The notes under the pieces: model-generated
Told to the model about the DNA's origin: nothing
Seen by the model: only the letters and a program-made list of their open reading frames with translations
Databases searched by the model: none
Part shown: positions 53,643 to 64,000 of the stretch, piece by piece
Position numbering within the stretch: position 1 is the stretch's first letter
Layout of the letters: each line of letters starts with the position of its first letter
From: Siphonodentalium dalli
Lineage: Eukaryota; Mollusca; Scaphopoda; Gadilida; Siphonodentaliidae
Direction of reading: 5' to 3'
Assembly: GCA_032622095.1 (NCBI GenBank)
Contig: CP136062.1
Coordinates: forward strand, 16,617,739 to 16,681,738
DNA length: 64,000 nt
Program-made: the position numbers and the translations under genes

Positions 53643-56600
53643 GTAAGTAGGGTCCTGCGAAGTCACCCGCAGGGAGCCTCACACAGATATATTAAGAATT
53701 AAGCCAGCACTATGGAGTGTTGTCTGTTCCAGTCTATGTGGGGTTCTCGATGGGTTAGACACAGGATAATGTCCATTTTGAAGTGGTTAAATCGGAGTAT
53801 GAGTTATGTGATGTACAGTTCAGAAAGAGTGTGCTGTAAGGAAAACACTCAACACGGTGGGGATATTTTTGGGAGAGTGATTCACGGTGGCCCACTCAAC
53901 AGCGTGGGCTTTAGTGGAGAGGATTAGCAAGGCACTATTGTCTAATCAATAAGGTGATGGCAGTTTCTTCCCACCCCACTACATATCAACGCAAATCACC
54001 GTGAAACACGGTGGATTGCCGACAATCACCGCGAAACTCTTATATTCGCAACCGGAATAGCATTGCATTTTCCACCATTTACATTGTATTTGTTTTCAGT
54101 TAAACAAAATTGAAAAAAGACAACATAGTAATGTAAAATTAAAATTAGCTGTATGGAAGACTTTATTGTACTGTGGCCCGTTTGTGTGCTTTGCGCACAT
54201 TTTTATCTTTTAAACTTTCTGACATGTTGACTTGAGAAAAAAAAACAATCATAATGTTTTCAGTTTCAACTTCTTGCTCAATTTAAAGGCACTTGTTGGT
54301 TTGAAAGTCAAAATTATGATCGATTTTGATACATCGCGGATCATAGATCAGCATATGCCGATAAGTACGCTAACATTGTTATACATGAACAGCCTCTTTC
54401 TAGTTGTATTAATTATTGTGATCAAAGAACGTTTGGATCCCGAACGTTCTTCGACATACAGATAATTCCCAGTTGGTCTGGTCATTGCATGGTACAAATA
54501 AAGAGCGTTTATTTCACTTATCTGCGAAAACTGAGTACAGCTCGTAAATATGTCTGACATTATCAAATACATGTTTTGTTCAGAGCAGGTGCAACTGTTA
54601 TATAAATATATCACGTATTTATCAACATATCATTGTAATAATAATATCATTTTCAAACTTTAGTAAAACTAAGACCGTTATAGCACCCACCTGGTTACCC
54701 CGAGTCACCATTCCAATTTTGGTTTAATGATCTTTATTTGCATCAAATTTTCCCGGGATCCATGTGTATGTACATAGATTCTCGGTATCAATTAAAGTCA
54801 TTCGTATGCAGATATATGCAACTATATACTTATTGTATAAGCTCTGTTAATGTTAAACTTTTTATCTGTATGTATGCGCGTTTATATATCGCATGTCTGT
54901 GTCTAATGTGGATGTTGTGTGGTTTGGGGTTACTCATTCACCATCATTACGTCATTATGTCTACACAAAGAGGGCACACGAGAAAACTACAGGATGCTCG
55001 GGTATTCAGCTAACTGAATTTGACCGCTGTTATGTAATATTGCGCATTGCGGATCGCAACTGTGTTTTTGTAATTCCTAGCCGATTCCCATGATATAATT
55101 AAAGCTATATATGTGAAGGATTTTTTAACTTCCGATTCGCGACGGACCGATTTCGTGGTATCCAAATGATATGTTGCAGGTGAAAATCCGATGGTAAATT
55201 GGTTAAACATGTTTTTAACCAATAACGATATATATATACGTCTACATAATCATATTGTAGACACGCGAGTATGGTAAATGCAATTGTTGAGTCATAATAA
55301 AGGGCATTTTAAATTTTAAATAGTTGATATGTATTCATCGCATTCGAGTCAGCAGAGGCTTATACACGTATAAACTATTTTAAAATATGAATTAACTCTA
55401 ATTTACTCTGGATGGGCCTCAGTATTCCCCAACATCAAATATACGTTGCCCATTAATTTGTGTCTTCACAATAAAGCATTCATTCATTTCATATGAACTG
55501 CCACATAACGGTACGTAGTCAGAATTAAGAAAGATAATAAATACGGTAACTTAATATCGATCACCAGCCTGGAGGTTTCATTTATTCTGGACATATATAT
55601 ACCACAGCATTATTTATCACAGAAAGACGAATTAAAGTGATACAAAATACAACTTTGAACACGATAGTTTGGGTCCGAAACACAAAATAGCCATGTGAAT
55701 GGCATGTAAAAGAAAAGCGCATTCGATGTCAGTCTATTCCTGATATAGTAGATATAAAGAGCGTTTATTTCACTTATGTCAAACGTTGAAAACAGTTGGA
55801 AAATGGCTATGCGCATGTACAATATATTTTGTTGAGCATTTGACGCCGGTATATCAATATTTCCTGTATTGTCAACCTATATCTTATACCTCCTTCCAAA
55901 TTACGTAAACATAACTCGGAAGCTCGAGTTAGCCAGGCCCGCTTAATTGTGAAACAATATAATCTGCATTCTGAATGGCAAAGTGGACACTACATGTAAA
56001 TGTAGCTCATATGATTCTGATTGATACTCGCACCCTATGCCACGGCGCTGCAGTGGGGATAATTAATTTTGACACCTCGTATAGACTTGGCGGAACTTTC
56101 AAAGGTTATGTAAGAGCTAACTGACACCCATTATACTACCATTGTCTGAAATAACACGGACACAGTCGCACGCTATATATAAACATAACTATGTATATGT
56201 GATTCCTAGTGGTCACCGACATTTTTTTCCACTTCATGTTATTATACATCCATAGCATGATAATCATTAAAATTCAAAAGTTCCAAATCCTCTAGGGTTA
56301 AATCCAAAACCCCAATAAATAAAACAAAAACAAAAACATATACGCTAGCTGAATCAGACTTCCCTCGGCAGAGTTTATGCCTACATTGCTGTAGGGGCCT
56401 GAACAAATGAGCGAGGGAATGTTATCCATATTGGCGTTTCGCGCGTATTTCGATCTTTTAAACATTTTGCTAAAAAAGATAGAATTATTAAAATAAATTA
56501 AACAAATTTAATTGTTTTAATGGACTTGGATCATTATATTATACATATATATGTGTGCATATGTGTAAATAATACGAAATTTGCGCTTAAAATTTGAAAT

Positions 56601-56969
56601 AAGTGATCGAGGGACGGAAGAAATCCATAAAATAACAAATGGTTTATTTATTTTGCTTATACATGTAGCTAGTTAATCATTCTGGAATTTTTTAAAATAT
56701 CAACCATAAATATAAATATAATGAACAGCAGCATACATACACTGCATGGCCCACTGAGTGTATGTTTTAAAATAAACTACAGTAAAGGGTTTCAGCAATG
56801 ACGTGATACAATATAGATGTCGGCGTTTTGAAGCGATTCTCTGATTCGCGGTGATTCCCAGTGGGGACCTCATTCTGCTTAGGCCTCATCTTTGGAAACT
56901 ATCTTTATCAAATTTCTATAGAAACTTCTTCACATAGATTCCATTTCTTTTTTAGTTCAGTTAATCTAT
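53643..56969. other. Probable intron, nothing recognised
   Basis: No CTLD second half and no other exon could be supported. AAAGAGCGTTTATTTCACTT occurs at 54498 and 55757 with some similarity of flanks, so a diverged dispersed repeat is present. A family D hairpin fragment lies at about 56855-56965. Confidence 0.5.
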
Positions 56970-57930
56970 ATTAGTCGGATTCCTTATGTCGAAAAAAATG
57001 GTCGCGCGTTTTCGGAATGTTAAAAGTGATATGAGAACAGTTTCTATACCACCAGTGTGTCTGTTTTCAGAATCTACCTGTTTCCAGCTTGATATTTTAG
57101 TGGAAACAGGTTTATATGAGGCTTTTGTTTGTGTACTCCTCTATTTTATTCCCGTCCACCTGGTAAAACAAACATGCTATTACTCACAGAAAGTTTGGTA
57201 AATGGTTTTCTTTGTTCTTGGAAATCGAAAAACATGGGGAGATCTTGCCACAAATTACTTAATTACATATCTTAATGTGGAATTTTATCAAAAATCATCA
57301 GACGAATTGCATTTATGACTGCATTTTCTCAAATATTAAGGTATTGTATGTTCTTAACATAAGCTATATCACATATAGATGAACATGAACAATCTACAAG
57401 GATATATTGATCATATTCCACAATCAAAACTTCCATACATCGATTTTTGGTAAAGATATCGCAGAAAAGCTAACCCTACCCCCACCCTCGATGATTTCAC
57501 AAGTCAGATTCCTTTGGTCGAAAACAACGGTCGCGCCATTTCGGATTGTCTAAGACGACATGCGAACGGTTTATTTATCAACAGCGTGTCTACTTGCAGA
57601 GTTTACATGTGTCCAGTTGAAATTTTATTGAAAAAAAGAAGAGTTTTTGGACTGTTTTAAGAATTTAAAGAGCGTTTGCTTATTGTACAATATTAATCCT
57701 CATAACTAACCTTCTGGTGGACTGTGCGCGTTGAAATTAACAAACGTATCAAATATGGTGGTCTACTTTCAGAGTCTACTTGTTTCCAGTCTGATATTTT
57801 AGTGAAAACAAATTGTTTGGACGGTTTTAAAATTTTAAAGAGCGTTTCCTGATTATACAAATATTAACTAACACAATTAGCCTTTTCATGAATTGTGCGA
57901 GTTGAAATTGTGCTCATATGTCAAGTATGA
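56970..57930 (+). repeat. Three diverged ~200-bp repeat units
   Basis: Units near 56975, 57510 and 57740 share GTCTACTT..CAGAGTCTAC, TTCCAG..TGATATTTTAGTG and TTTAAAGAGCGTTT, followed by GTGCG(A/C)GTTGAAATT. They are probably old copies of one dispersed element, not exons: frames differ and stops intervene. Confidence 0.65.
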
Positions 57931-58414
57931 CTCTGAAATGTATTTTTGAGAATGGTGTCAGATAAGTCTCCGCTGGTACAGTACTACAGTTGCGAACAAA
58001 ACTAACGTTTGACCCTATAAAGAGTTTGACAATTTACTCAAATGTTCACTTGGTGGAACTTAATGGCTATCATATATGCATGGCTATTACATGTAATCTA
58101 TCGTAACTACATGTGATTTTACAAAATTAACATGCAATATAGTCAGGCCACCAGATACAGTAGTTGATAAAAGTGTGGTTCATACCAATCATATACATCA
58201 CAATCACGTGCTTCAGTGATAAAAATGTCCACTATTATACACATGCAATGTTCATCAAGACTAAAGTTTCAGGATGTCGTTGTAAAATTGATTGATGGTG
58301 TTTTTTCATCAATTGGCAAAATTAATGTTTATTGCCAGGACGAAGTACCGCATAATACGGAGTTGTGTGCTAACAAATCTGGGAGTCATATTTATGTAAG
58401 TGTCAGTCAAAACT

Positions 58415-59570
58415 TTTAGGACATGGGAATATTTTTTTTATTTCGTGACCACGAAATAACTAATTCTCGGCCATGAAATAAATAATTCGTGGTCACGAAA
58501 TAAATAATTCGTGGCCACAAAACAACTAATTGTGATGTACGATCGTCAGTCCCATTGTTGTAATGGAAGGGAATAGAGATGATCTGGTTGTAATTGTCCA
58601 CCATCTTGGCATGAGCCACGGCGATTTGAGATAAAGAGTGTTTTAGGGTGGCCCGTAAAACAAATTAAGTAATAACCCCTTTCACCAACCCGATCCAAAG
58701 TTGCCGCCGTCCTGGAGTGGGTTACATAGGCACCCACGACATTCAGTATATCTTGTGGCCACGCAACAGCACCAATTATACCACATCAAATAAGGGGTCG
58801 GGATATTGTATAGGTGTCAGATTTGAACCCATCTGGGGTGGCCATTTAGGATCGGGGATGATAAAAGCGGGTGAACATTTAGTTTGTCTCAGGGGTCACC
58901 CTACAACACACTGTATTCGACCTAAAATGGGGGGGTGCATGGTACCATGTATGGTCCCCTTTGATCAGTTATCATTTTCGCTCGAGTGGGCTGAAGGTGT
59001 GAAAATTAGCTTGCTTTGTGAGCCACGGCACCCTTTATTTGATCTATATCGGTCAAGTGACCGAGAAATAATGTGTACCCCATTTGACCCCTTCTGAGTG
59101 GCGACCTTTTTGGATCGGGGATGGTTGAAAGGGGTGAATATTTATAAGCTTGTATTGGGCCCACCCTACAAAACTCCTTATTCGACTTAAATCCGCCAAT
59201 ATGCCGAGAGAAATGGCATTTCCATTCGATCCCTTGGCCTTGTGGTAAAAACTAATGAATATTCAGTTTGTCTTGGAGCCACCTGACCCGTGTTTCCTGG
59301 ACTAGTTTATATAGGACGCCCAAATACCCATAGAGCCCGGGTCCCACACCATAAGGGGTTTATAGTAGCTTCTCTGCGATCGTACACATTGTTTCTAAAA
59401 CAGCATCAAGTTAGTGTAACCATACCGTAAAGGTATATGGATATATACAAAGGTCAATCAGTTATTTCGTGGCCACGAATTAGTATTTCGTGACTACGAA
59501 TTTGTTATTTTGTGGCCACGAATTAGTATTTCGTGGTCACGAAATACAAAACAAATTCTCATGTCCTAAA
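58415..59570. mobile_element. Element with TTTAGGACATG ends and clustered TTCGTGGCCACGAA palindromes
   Basis: Ends TTTAGGACATG (58415) and CATGTCCTAAA (to 59570), each followed internally by several palindromes of the type TTCGTGGTCACGAA separated by AAATAATT-like text. The interior contains three related ~90-bp blocks (one inverted) with GGATCGGGGATG and CCACCCTA-type text at about 58648-58700, 58840-58925 and 59105-59190. The 126-codon ORF at 58717-59097 follows these repeats. No clear target duplication. Confidence 0.7.
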
Positions 59571-60959
59571 CCAGCCACCGTAACTTATGGATCATTCTGT
59601 TTTAGTATTAAATTTGGAGAAAGCCAACCAGCATCAATGTAACAACTACAACAACTCATCTATGCCAATGATATGTTTAGCCATATAGATGTGGATAGGG
59701 CGGTATTGTTTAAAATGTTAAAGAATGTTATCATGTCCATTGCTAAATATTGCTGGGCTTATATAGATGGTTGTTCTATAATTCCTGGTCGGGTTTATTT
59801 AAATTGGGAGTTTAAATTATGTTTATCTGATGATAAAGAAAACACTTTCTCCGTCCACTCGATACCTCCCCCGGGATACATGTTTCACATACTAAATTAA
59901 TATCTTAGTCAACACAACAAATCTCTCCCTCAAATACTTTGCCACAAGAATAACAATAAATTGTCAGCATAAATAGGCAAAATTAGATAGTGTCTATAGT
60001 ATTGGTTATGTTCAAATTGTGACACAGATATGAAACTGTACATATTTGTGCCCCATGGGCCATTGATCGAGAAACTTAGTCTAGGAAATTACCAGGAATT
60101 CACGTGAAATTGCAATTATAGCTTTATAGGGTCGTAATTCGACGTTTGCGTTTCCGATACAGTTAATACCCAAATGTGAAATTTGAGATGTATACCTGGT
60201 CGTCGAAATGAACCAGGTGTCTTAATTATTTAAGGTTAGCAACGATTGTTAATCAAATACCACAATTGTGTACTAATCATTCATTGGTATTGCCTTAATT
60301 TAGTCAGTGTATAATCTCATGGTGCTGGTTTTGTTCAAAGTTGGGCACATGCATGTCTAAAACTATATATGCAGCCATGTTCTGCATACCGGTATAGGCC
60401 ACTGATCATTATAATATTATATATCGGTCCCGATAGTAACGATTACTAAGCACCTACTCGGAATGCAGGAAAATGCAACTATGGACGATAACTATTTTAC
60501 TCATTAAGCTCTACTTTAGTGGAAATTCGAATTTACTTGATTTTCACAGCTATTCACGAATTGTGGAGATTAGCTGTGGTCAGAATATTGATGGTGATTG
60601 TTGGGTTTCAGTCGCTGCACTGAACGTAACTGGCGTGGGAAGCGTTGATTTCTTGTTAACATCCGGAATTCTACTCTAGAGGTGTCCAGGTACATAACAA
60701 AAATCGGTCCGGAGGAGTCCCGGGGGGTCCATAGGGGTGTACCTAGCTGCCCGACTACAAAGCCGATACCGCTACAGTAAAGATCTCAGCTGCACCGAAA
60801 TGTCCGTTTTTCAGTAGCACAAATCCTGCAAAAACACAGATTCTCTCAGTGCATGTGAGTTAATGACAACGAACAACTACCATCTATACCTGTGTATTTG
60901 CGACACTACATCCCGTTATGATCAACGATGTGGTTTTAAAACTGTCTTAACCCTTACAT
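59571..60959. other. No recognised gene
   Basis: Open frames at 59673-59900 (75 codons) and 60473-60679 (68 codons) lack recognisable domains. The latter has an acceptor-like ttttcacag at 60549 and two cysteines in SCGQNIDGDCW, but no CTLD or EGF pattern. Confidence 0.45.
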
Positions 60960-61420
60960 TTTCGCAGTGTACTTACAGTGTATTTACAGTGTACTTGCAG
61001 TGTAGCGAGATAAGCTCTATACAGTGTACACTGCAGCCGAGGTGTAGGAGATGGCAGTGTGCTTACAGTGTACATGCAGTGTACTTACAGTGTACCTGAG
61101 GTGTACTTGCAGTGTGTTTCAAATATTTAAATGAGCTATGGGAGTGTACCTACAGTGTACCTACAGTGTAGATGCAGTGTAGAGAATGGCAGTGTGGCTG
61201 CAGTGTACCTACAGTGTAGATGCAGTGTAGAGAATGGCAGTGTGGCTGCAGTGTACCTACAGTGTAGATGCAGTGTAGAGAATGGCAGGGTTTCTGCAGT
61301 GTGGCTGCAGTGTACTTACAGTGTGGCTACAGTGTGGGGGTGGCAGTGTATTTGCAGTGTGCTTACAGTGTAGTTGCAGTGTAGATACTGGCAGTGTATA
61401 TGCAGTGTAGTTATATGGGT
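60960..61420 (+). repeat. CAGTGTAC minisatellite
   Basis: About 30 copies of ~12-bp units such as TGCAGTGTACCTACAGTGTA. A nested longer unit (GATGCAGTGTAGAGAATGGC) is repeated three times at 61170-61290. Confidence 0.95.
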
Positions 61421-61766
61421 GGGGGAGTAGTGAAGATGGAGATGCTTTTAACCATACAGATAAATTTTATTTTTGAATCAATATTGCAACAAGATAATCA
61501 TCAACAATACATTTTATCAGAATAGGGAAGGCTCTAAGTACTAATTCAAGAAAACATTTGAGGCTTCATCTTTTAAATTGTTGTCTGTGCCTCTCTGTGC
61601 TAGATATTTTGTGATAAAAATTTGCAAAGATGTAGCATGTTGTGATAGGAATTTTCAGACTAAAATTTGTTGGGAATAATCAGAATATTTGCAAAGAAAG
61701 CTATTCAATAGAGTACTTAATATATTTAAAAAAAAAATGTTATATAATAATCCCACTCCCTTTAAC

Positions 61767-62481
61767 CAGGGTTTCCGCCAAGCCGGCTGCGGGTCCTACA
61801 GGCTACAGACCCATTCCCCCTGTCGGTCTTTGCACGAAATCCCACTCATACACAAATAAATGACGTTATTAAAAACTTTTTCAGTCTTGTCTGTGTCGAC
61901 AGGCTATATATCTACACTTATTTTCATTAATATTGAAATTGACAGAGTCCATCTCCCGAAAAAACAATAAGAAAGAGCTTGTCAAATAGCGACATTAGAT
62001 ACAGCGTAATACATGTCGAGGTAACATCAAAGAATGCCAGACCGTTGAGTGCGGATATTTTTGTGCACGGGATTCCATGGATGAAACTATTCACGCTCGA
62101 AGACACCGTGCTATCGTACGATTACATAATTGGATCAAAGAAGTGAAAGAACAGTCAATTACTGAGTCGGGGATATTTTTATGCACGGGATTTTCGTGGA
62201 TGAAACTACTCAATGTTGATCATTTATCTTATTGCTGTATTATCATTTGTTTTGAGTTCGATGTACCGGTAAGTGAAGTTCTCGAAAAATACATGTAATT
62301 CTCTACGTGTGTTGATTATTATGCGTATATTGCCATGCATACTTAACAAAATCCCAAATTGATTTATTTCACAATAGTACGGAACCTGTCCCAAATCAGT
62401 CTTTATAGCGGGAATTCATAGTGAGAACATCATTCATTTGAGCCATATTACATGCATGGAGGATAAACACGAACACATACC

Positions 62482-62523
<42 letters not shown>

Positions 62524-63256
62524 ACCCCCCCCCCCCCCCCCCCCTACGCACATGTTCACATTTCCCACCAAAAACTCAATTATATTTATTTTATAACACG
62601 TTCGCTAAAACTCTATAGCTGTTCTATAGCTGCGGTCATCAGTTCTTGGACTAATACAGACTATTGAAGAAGCTACGCGTTCTAGGTGAAAGATTTCGCT
62701 ACCATTTGTATTTCGCCGTTATAAATATCTCCTGCAGAAAAACCCTGCAGTATGATGTCACCGCGTACAAATAGCTTTACGATTGACAGAATATATAATC
62801 CTGTCAGTTTCATTTTCACTGACGCTACTTGAAATTCTAAGAAATACTTTATTCAATTCTCCTTGCTAGGTATTATTGGTCAATGCGTAGATTCTTTTTA
62901 GTATTTAGATTCATTATACCTGTTGGAATCTTACTGTAAGTTATAAATTTGTAAACAGTTAACACTGTATTAAACTCATAGCTCGTTCATTTATATATAT
63001 ATAGTCTTCAATCAGACGGCAGTCTTACGTACGTAATTAAATGACTAACTATTTGGATACCATCAACAGAATTAATGCACCCACGGAAATGATCGACTTG
63101 CATAATATACCTAGCTTGGGATTGCTTTGTGGGACACTCAGGTGCAAGGAAATGGCTTCTTTTCAGTGTCAAATAAAATTTTTTTCGCCCGACAGGACGA
63201 ACCATGGTGTGTTTCCTCAATACGGACTCATTAATTCTCCCCTGGCGGAAACCCTG
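61767..63256. mobile_element. hAT-like element, second copy of the CAGGGTTTCCGC family
   Basis: Ends CAGGGTTTCCGCCA and TGGCGGAAACCCTG are exact complements. CTTTAAC lies on both sides (61760-61766 and 63257-63263), a 7-bp match where hAT elements normally make 8 bp. The 1490-bp interior has two related blocks (62047-62098 and 62164-62215, GGATATTTTTNTGCACGGG) and a C tract, with no transposase-like protein. Compared with the element at 5518 only the ends are similar. Confidence 0.78.
62483..62544. repeat. 62-nt C tract with one A
   Basis: C at every position except A at 62524. The complement is a long G run with strong quadruplex potential. Length is likely unreliable in assembly. Confidence 0.97.
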
Positions 63257-64000
63257 CTTTAACGTCATGATTCATTTCAATATATTGACTCAATATATAT
63301 ATTTCATAAATCTGGTGCCCATATGCGAAGTTTGAATGAGTTGAATTGTGTTCAAGCACTACCATAATGCCCAAAGTAATTGACCACAGCAGAATTATGG
63401 GTATAAAGGCAGACTTTAATTTTTGAGACACGCGATAGCTCTTGCGCACCATCGCGCGGCTAAAATTGAAAACCCGCGAGCATACGATTGCGCACCTGGG
63501 CCAAATACAGAGAGCGTACAAGTATAAAGAAACACCTTGAATGTTGTAGCAAAATATCAAATGAATTCTCCGAAACCAACATTCATTGTCGGCATACATC
63601 AAAAGGTGAGTCCCTCATGCCACGATGATTGACAGTTTAAGTTATTTGAGGTCACGGTGTAACTTGTCGAATGCACTACATTTATCTGTCTGAGACTGAA
63701 TGATTCAAAACTAAAAATACATTTGAACAATTTCTATGTATGGGACTCTGCGTGCCTACATTTTCTAAAAATGAAAGTCTGGTAAGGCCAAAATTAAAAT
63801 TAGGTTTGTTTGTCCACTCCCAACCAATTCATTTTCACGGCTGCAGCAGGCATGGTCCAACGCTGGTGACTGGAGAAGACTCGGATGAGAGCACTCTGGA
63901 TGTAAGTTGTAAGACCCTATGTTCAATGAATAAAATCTGAGCGACAATGTCAGGCCGCCCCACACGCCTAAATATAACTACCCCTATCTTTTGACTGAAA
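63257..64000. other. No recognised gene; family C relic
   Basis: 63363-63411 carries a fragment of a family C MITE arm (CCACAGCAGAATTATGGGTA). A candidate segment at 63846-63900 is flanked by ctgcag and gtaagt but shows no domain, so I do not call it an exon. Confidence 0.45.

Noticed and set aside
58717-59097. 126-codon ORF ending near SLLCEPRHP, resembling the end of a CTLD
   Set aside because: It lacks the CTLD cysteine spacing and the WIGL core, and follows repeated blocks of the element at 58415-59570.
60473-60679. Possible terminal exon with acceptor ttttcacag and SCGQNIDGDCW
   Set aside because: Only two cysteines, no match to the missing CTLD half, and a stop soon after. Not enough to call.
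63740-63940. Possible exon between ctgcag and gtaagt at about 63846-63900
   Set aside because: No domain, no phase support and no link to the upstream gene.

Overview
The window is intron-rich animal DNA, dominated by transposon fragments and tandem repeats. It carries internal exons of one multidomain gene on the + strand. Nothing looks prokaryotic: there are no operons or dense ORFs, and coding segments are 110-212 bp, flanked by canonical AG/GT splice sites. The mix of cysteine-rich EGF and C-type-lectin (CTLD) modules, TTAA, TA and hAT MITEs, and dispersed repeats carrying phrases such as 'gggccataactc' and 'aaaatccaagatggc' reminds me of bivalve molluscs. That taxonomic guess is from memory and unverified.

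Layout. 1-5427: a 402-bp satellite array that runs off the left edge. 5518-6283: a hAT-like element with an exact 8-bp target duplication. 6385-8275: an internally repetitive transposon ('P') with a TA MITE inside it. 8276-16671: mostly non-coding, with degenerate repeats, a 100-N gap (11752-11851), a region seeded with the palindrome ATTACGCTTAAGCGTAAT, two kinds of TTAA element and a tRNA-derived SINE. 16672-53642: the gene. 53643-64000: no convincing exon; it holds two further inverted-repeat elements, a CAGTGTAC minisatellite and a 62-nt C tract.

The gene. Nine exons join in frame with no stop: EGF (16760-16882), EGF (19895-20005), EGF (21076-21186), CTLD1 (24892-25069 + 26910-27118), CTLD2 (30906-31101 + 40565-40776), EGF (46935-47048) and the first half of CTLD3 (53471-53642). 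Every module starts and ends in phase 1, and every CTLD is split by one phase-2 intron. The nine exons total 1426 nt, about 475 codons. Neither start nor stop codon is visible, so the gene probably extends beyond what can be read here. The product would be an extracellular EGF/CTLD protein of the modular lectin type.

Most unusual feature. At five of the nine exons a short segment straddling the splice junction has been duplicated: 82 bp x ~12-13 at the EGF3 donor, 53 bp x 4 at the CTLD1 donor, 44 bp x 9 at the CTLD2 acceptor, 34 bp x 3 at the CTLD2 final donor, and three diverged acceptor copies at EGF1. Each copy carries its own potential splice site, so the gene is surrounded by decoy splice sites. 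A 27-bp minisatellite and a 66-bp array also sit just upstream of two other acceptors. The introns additionally record a clear order of nested transposon insertions, several with the empty target site preserved in sister copies.
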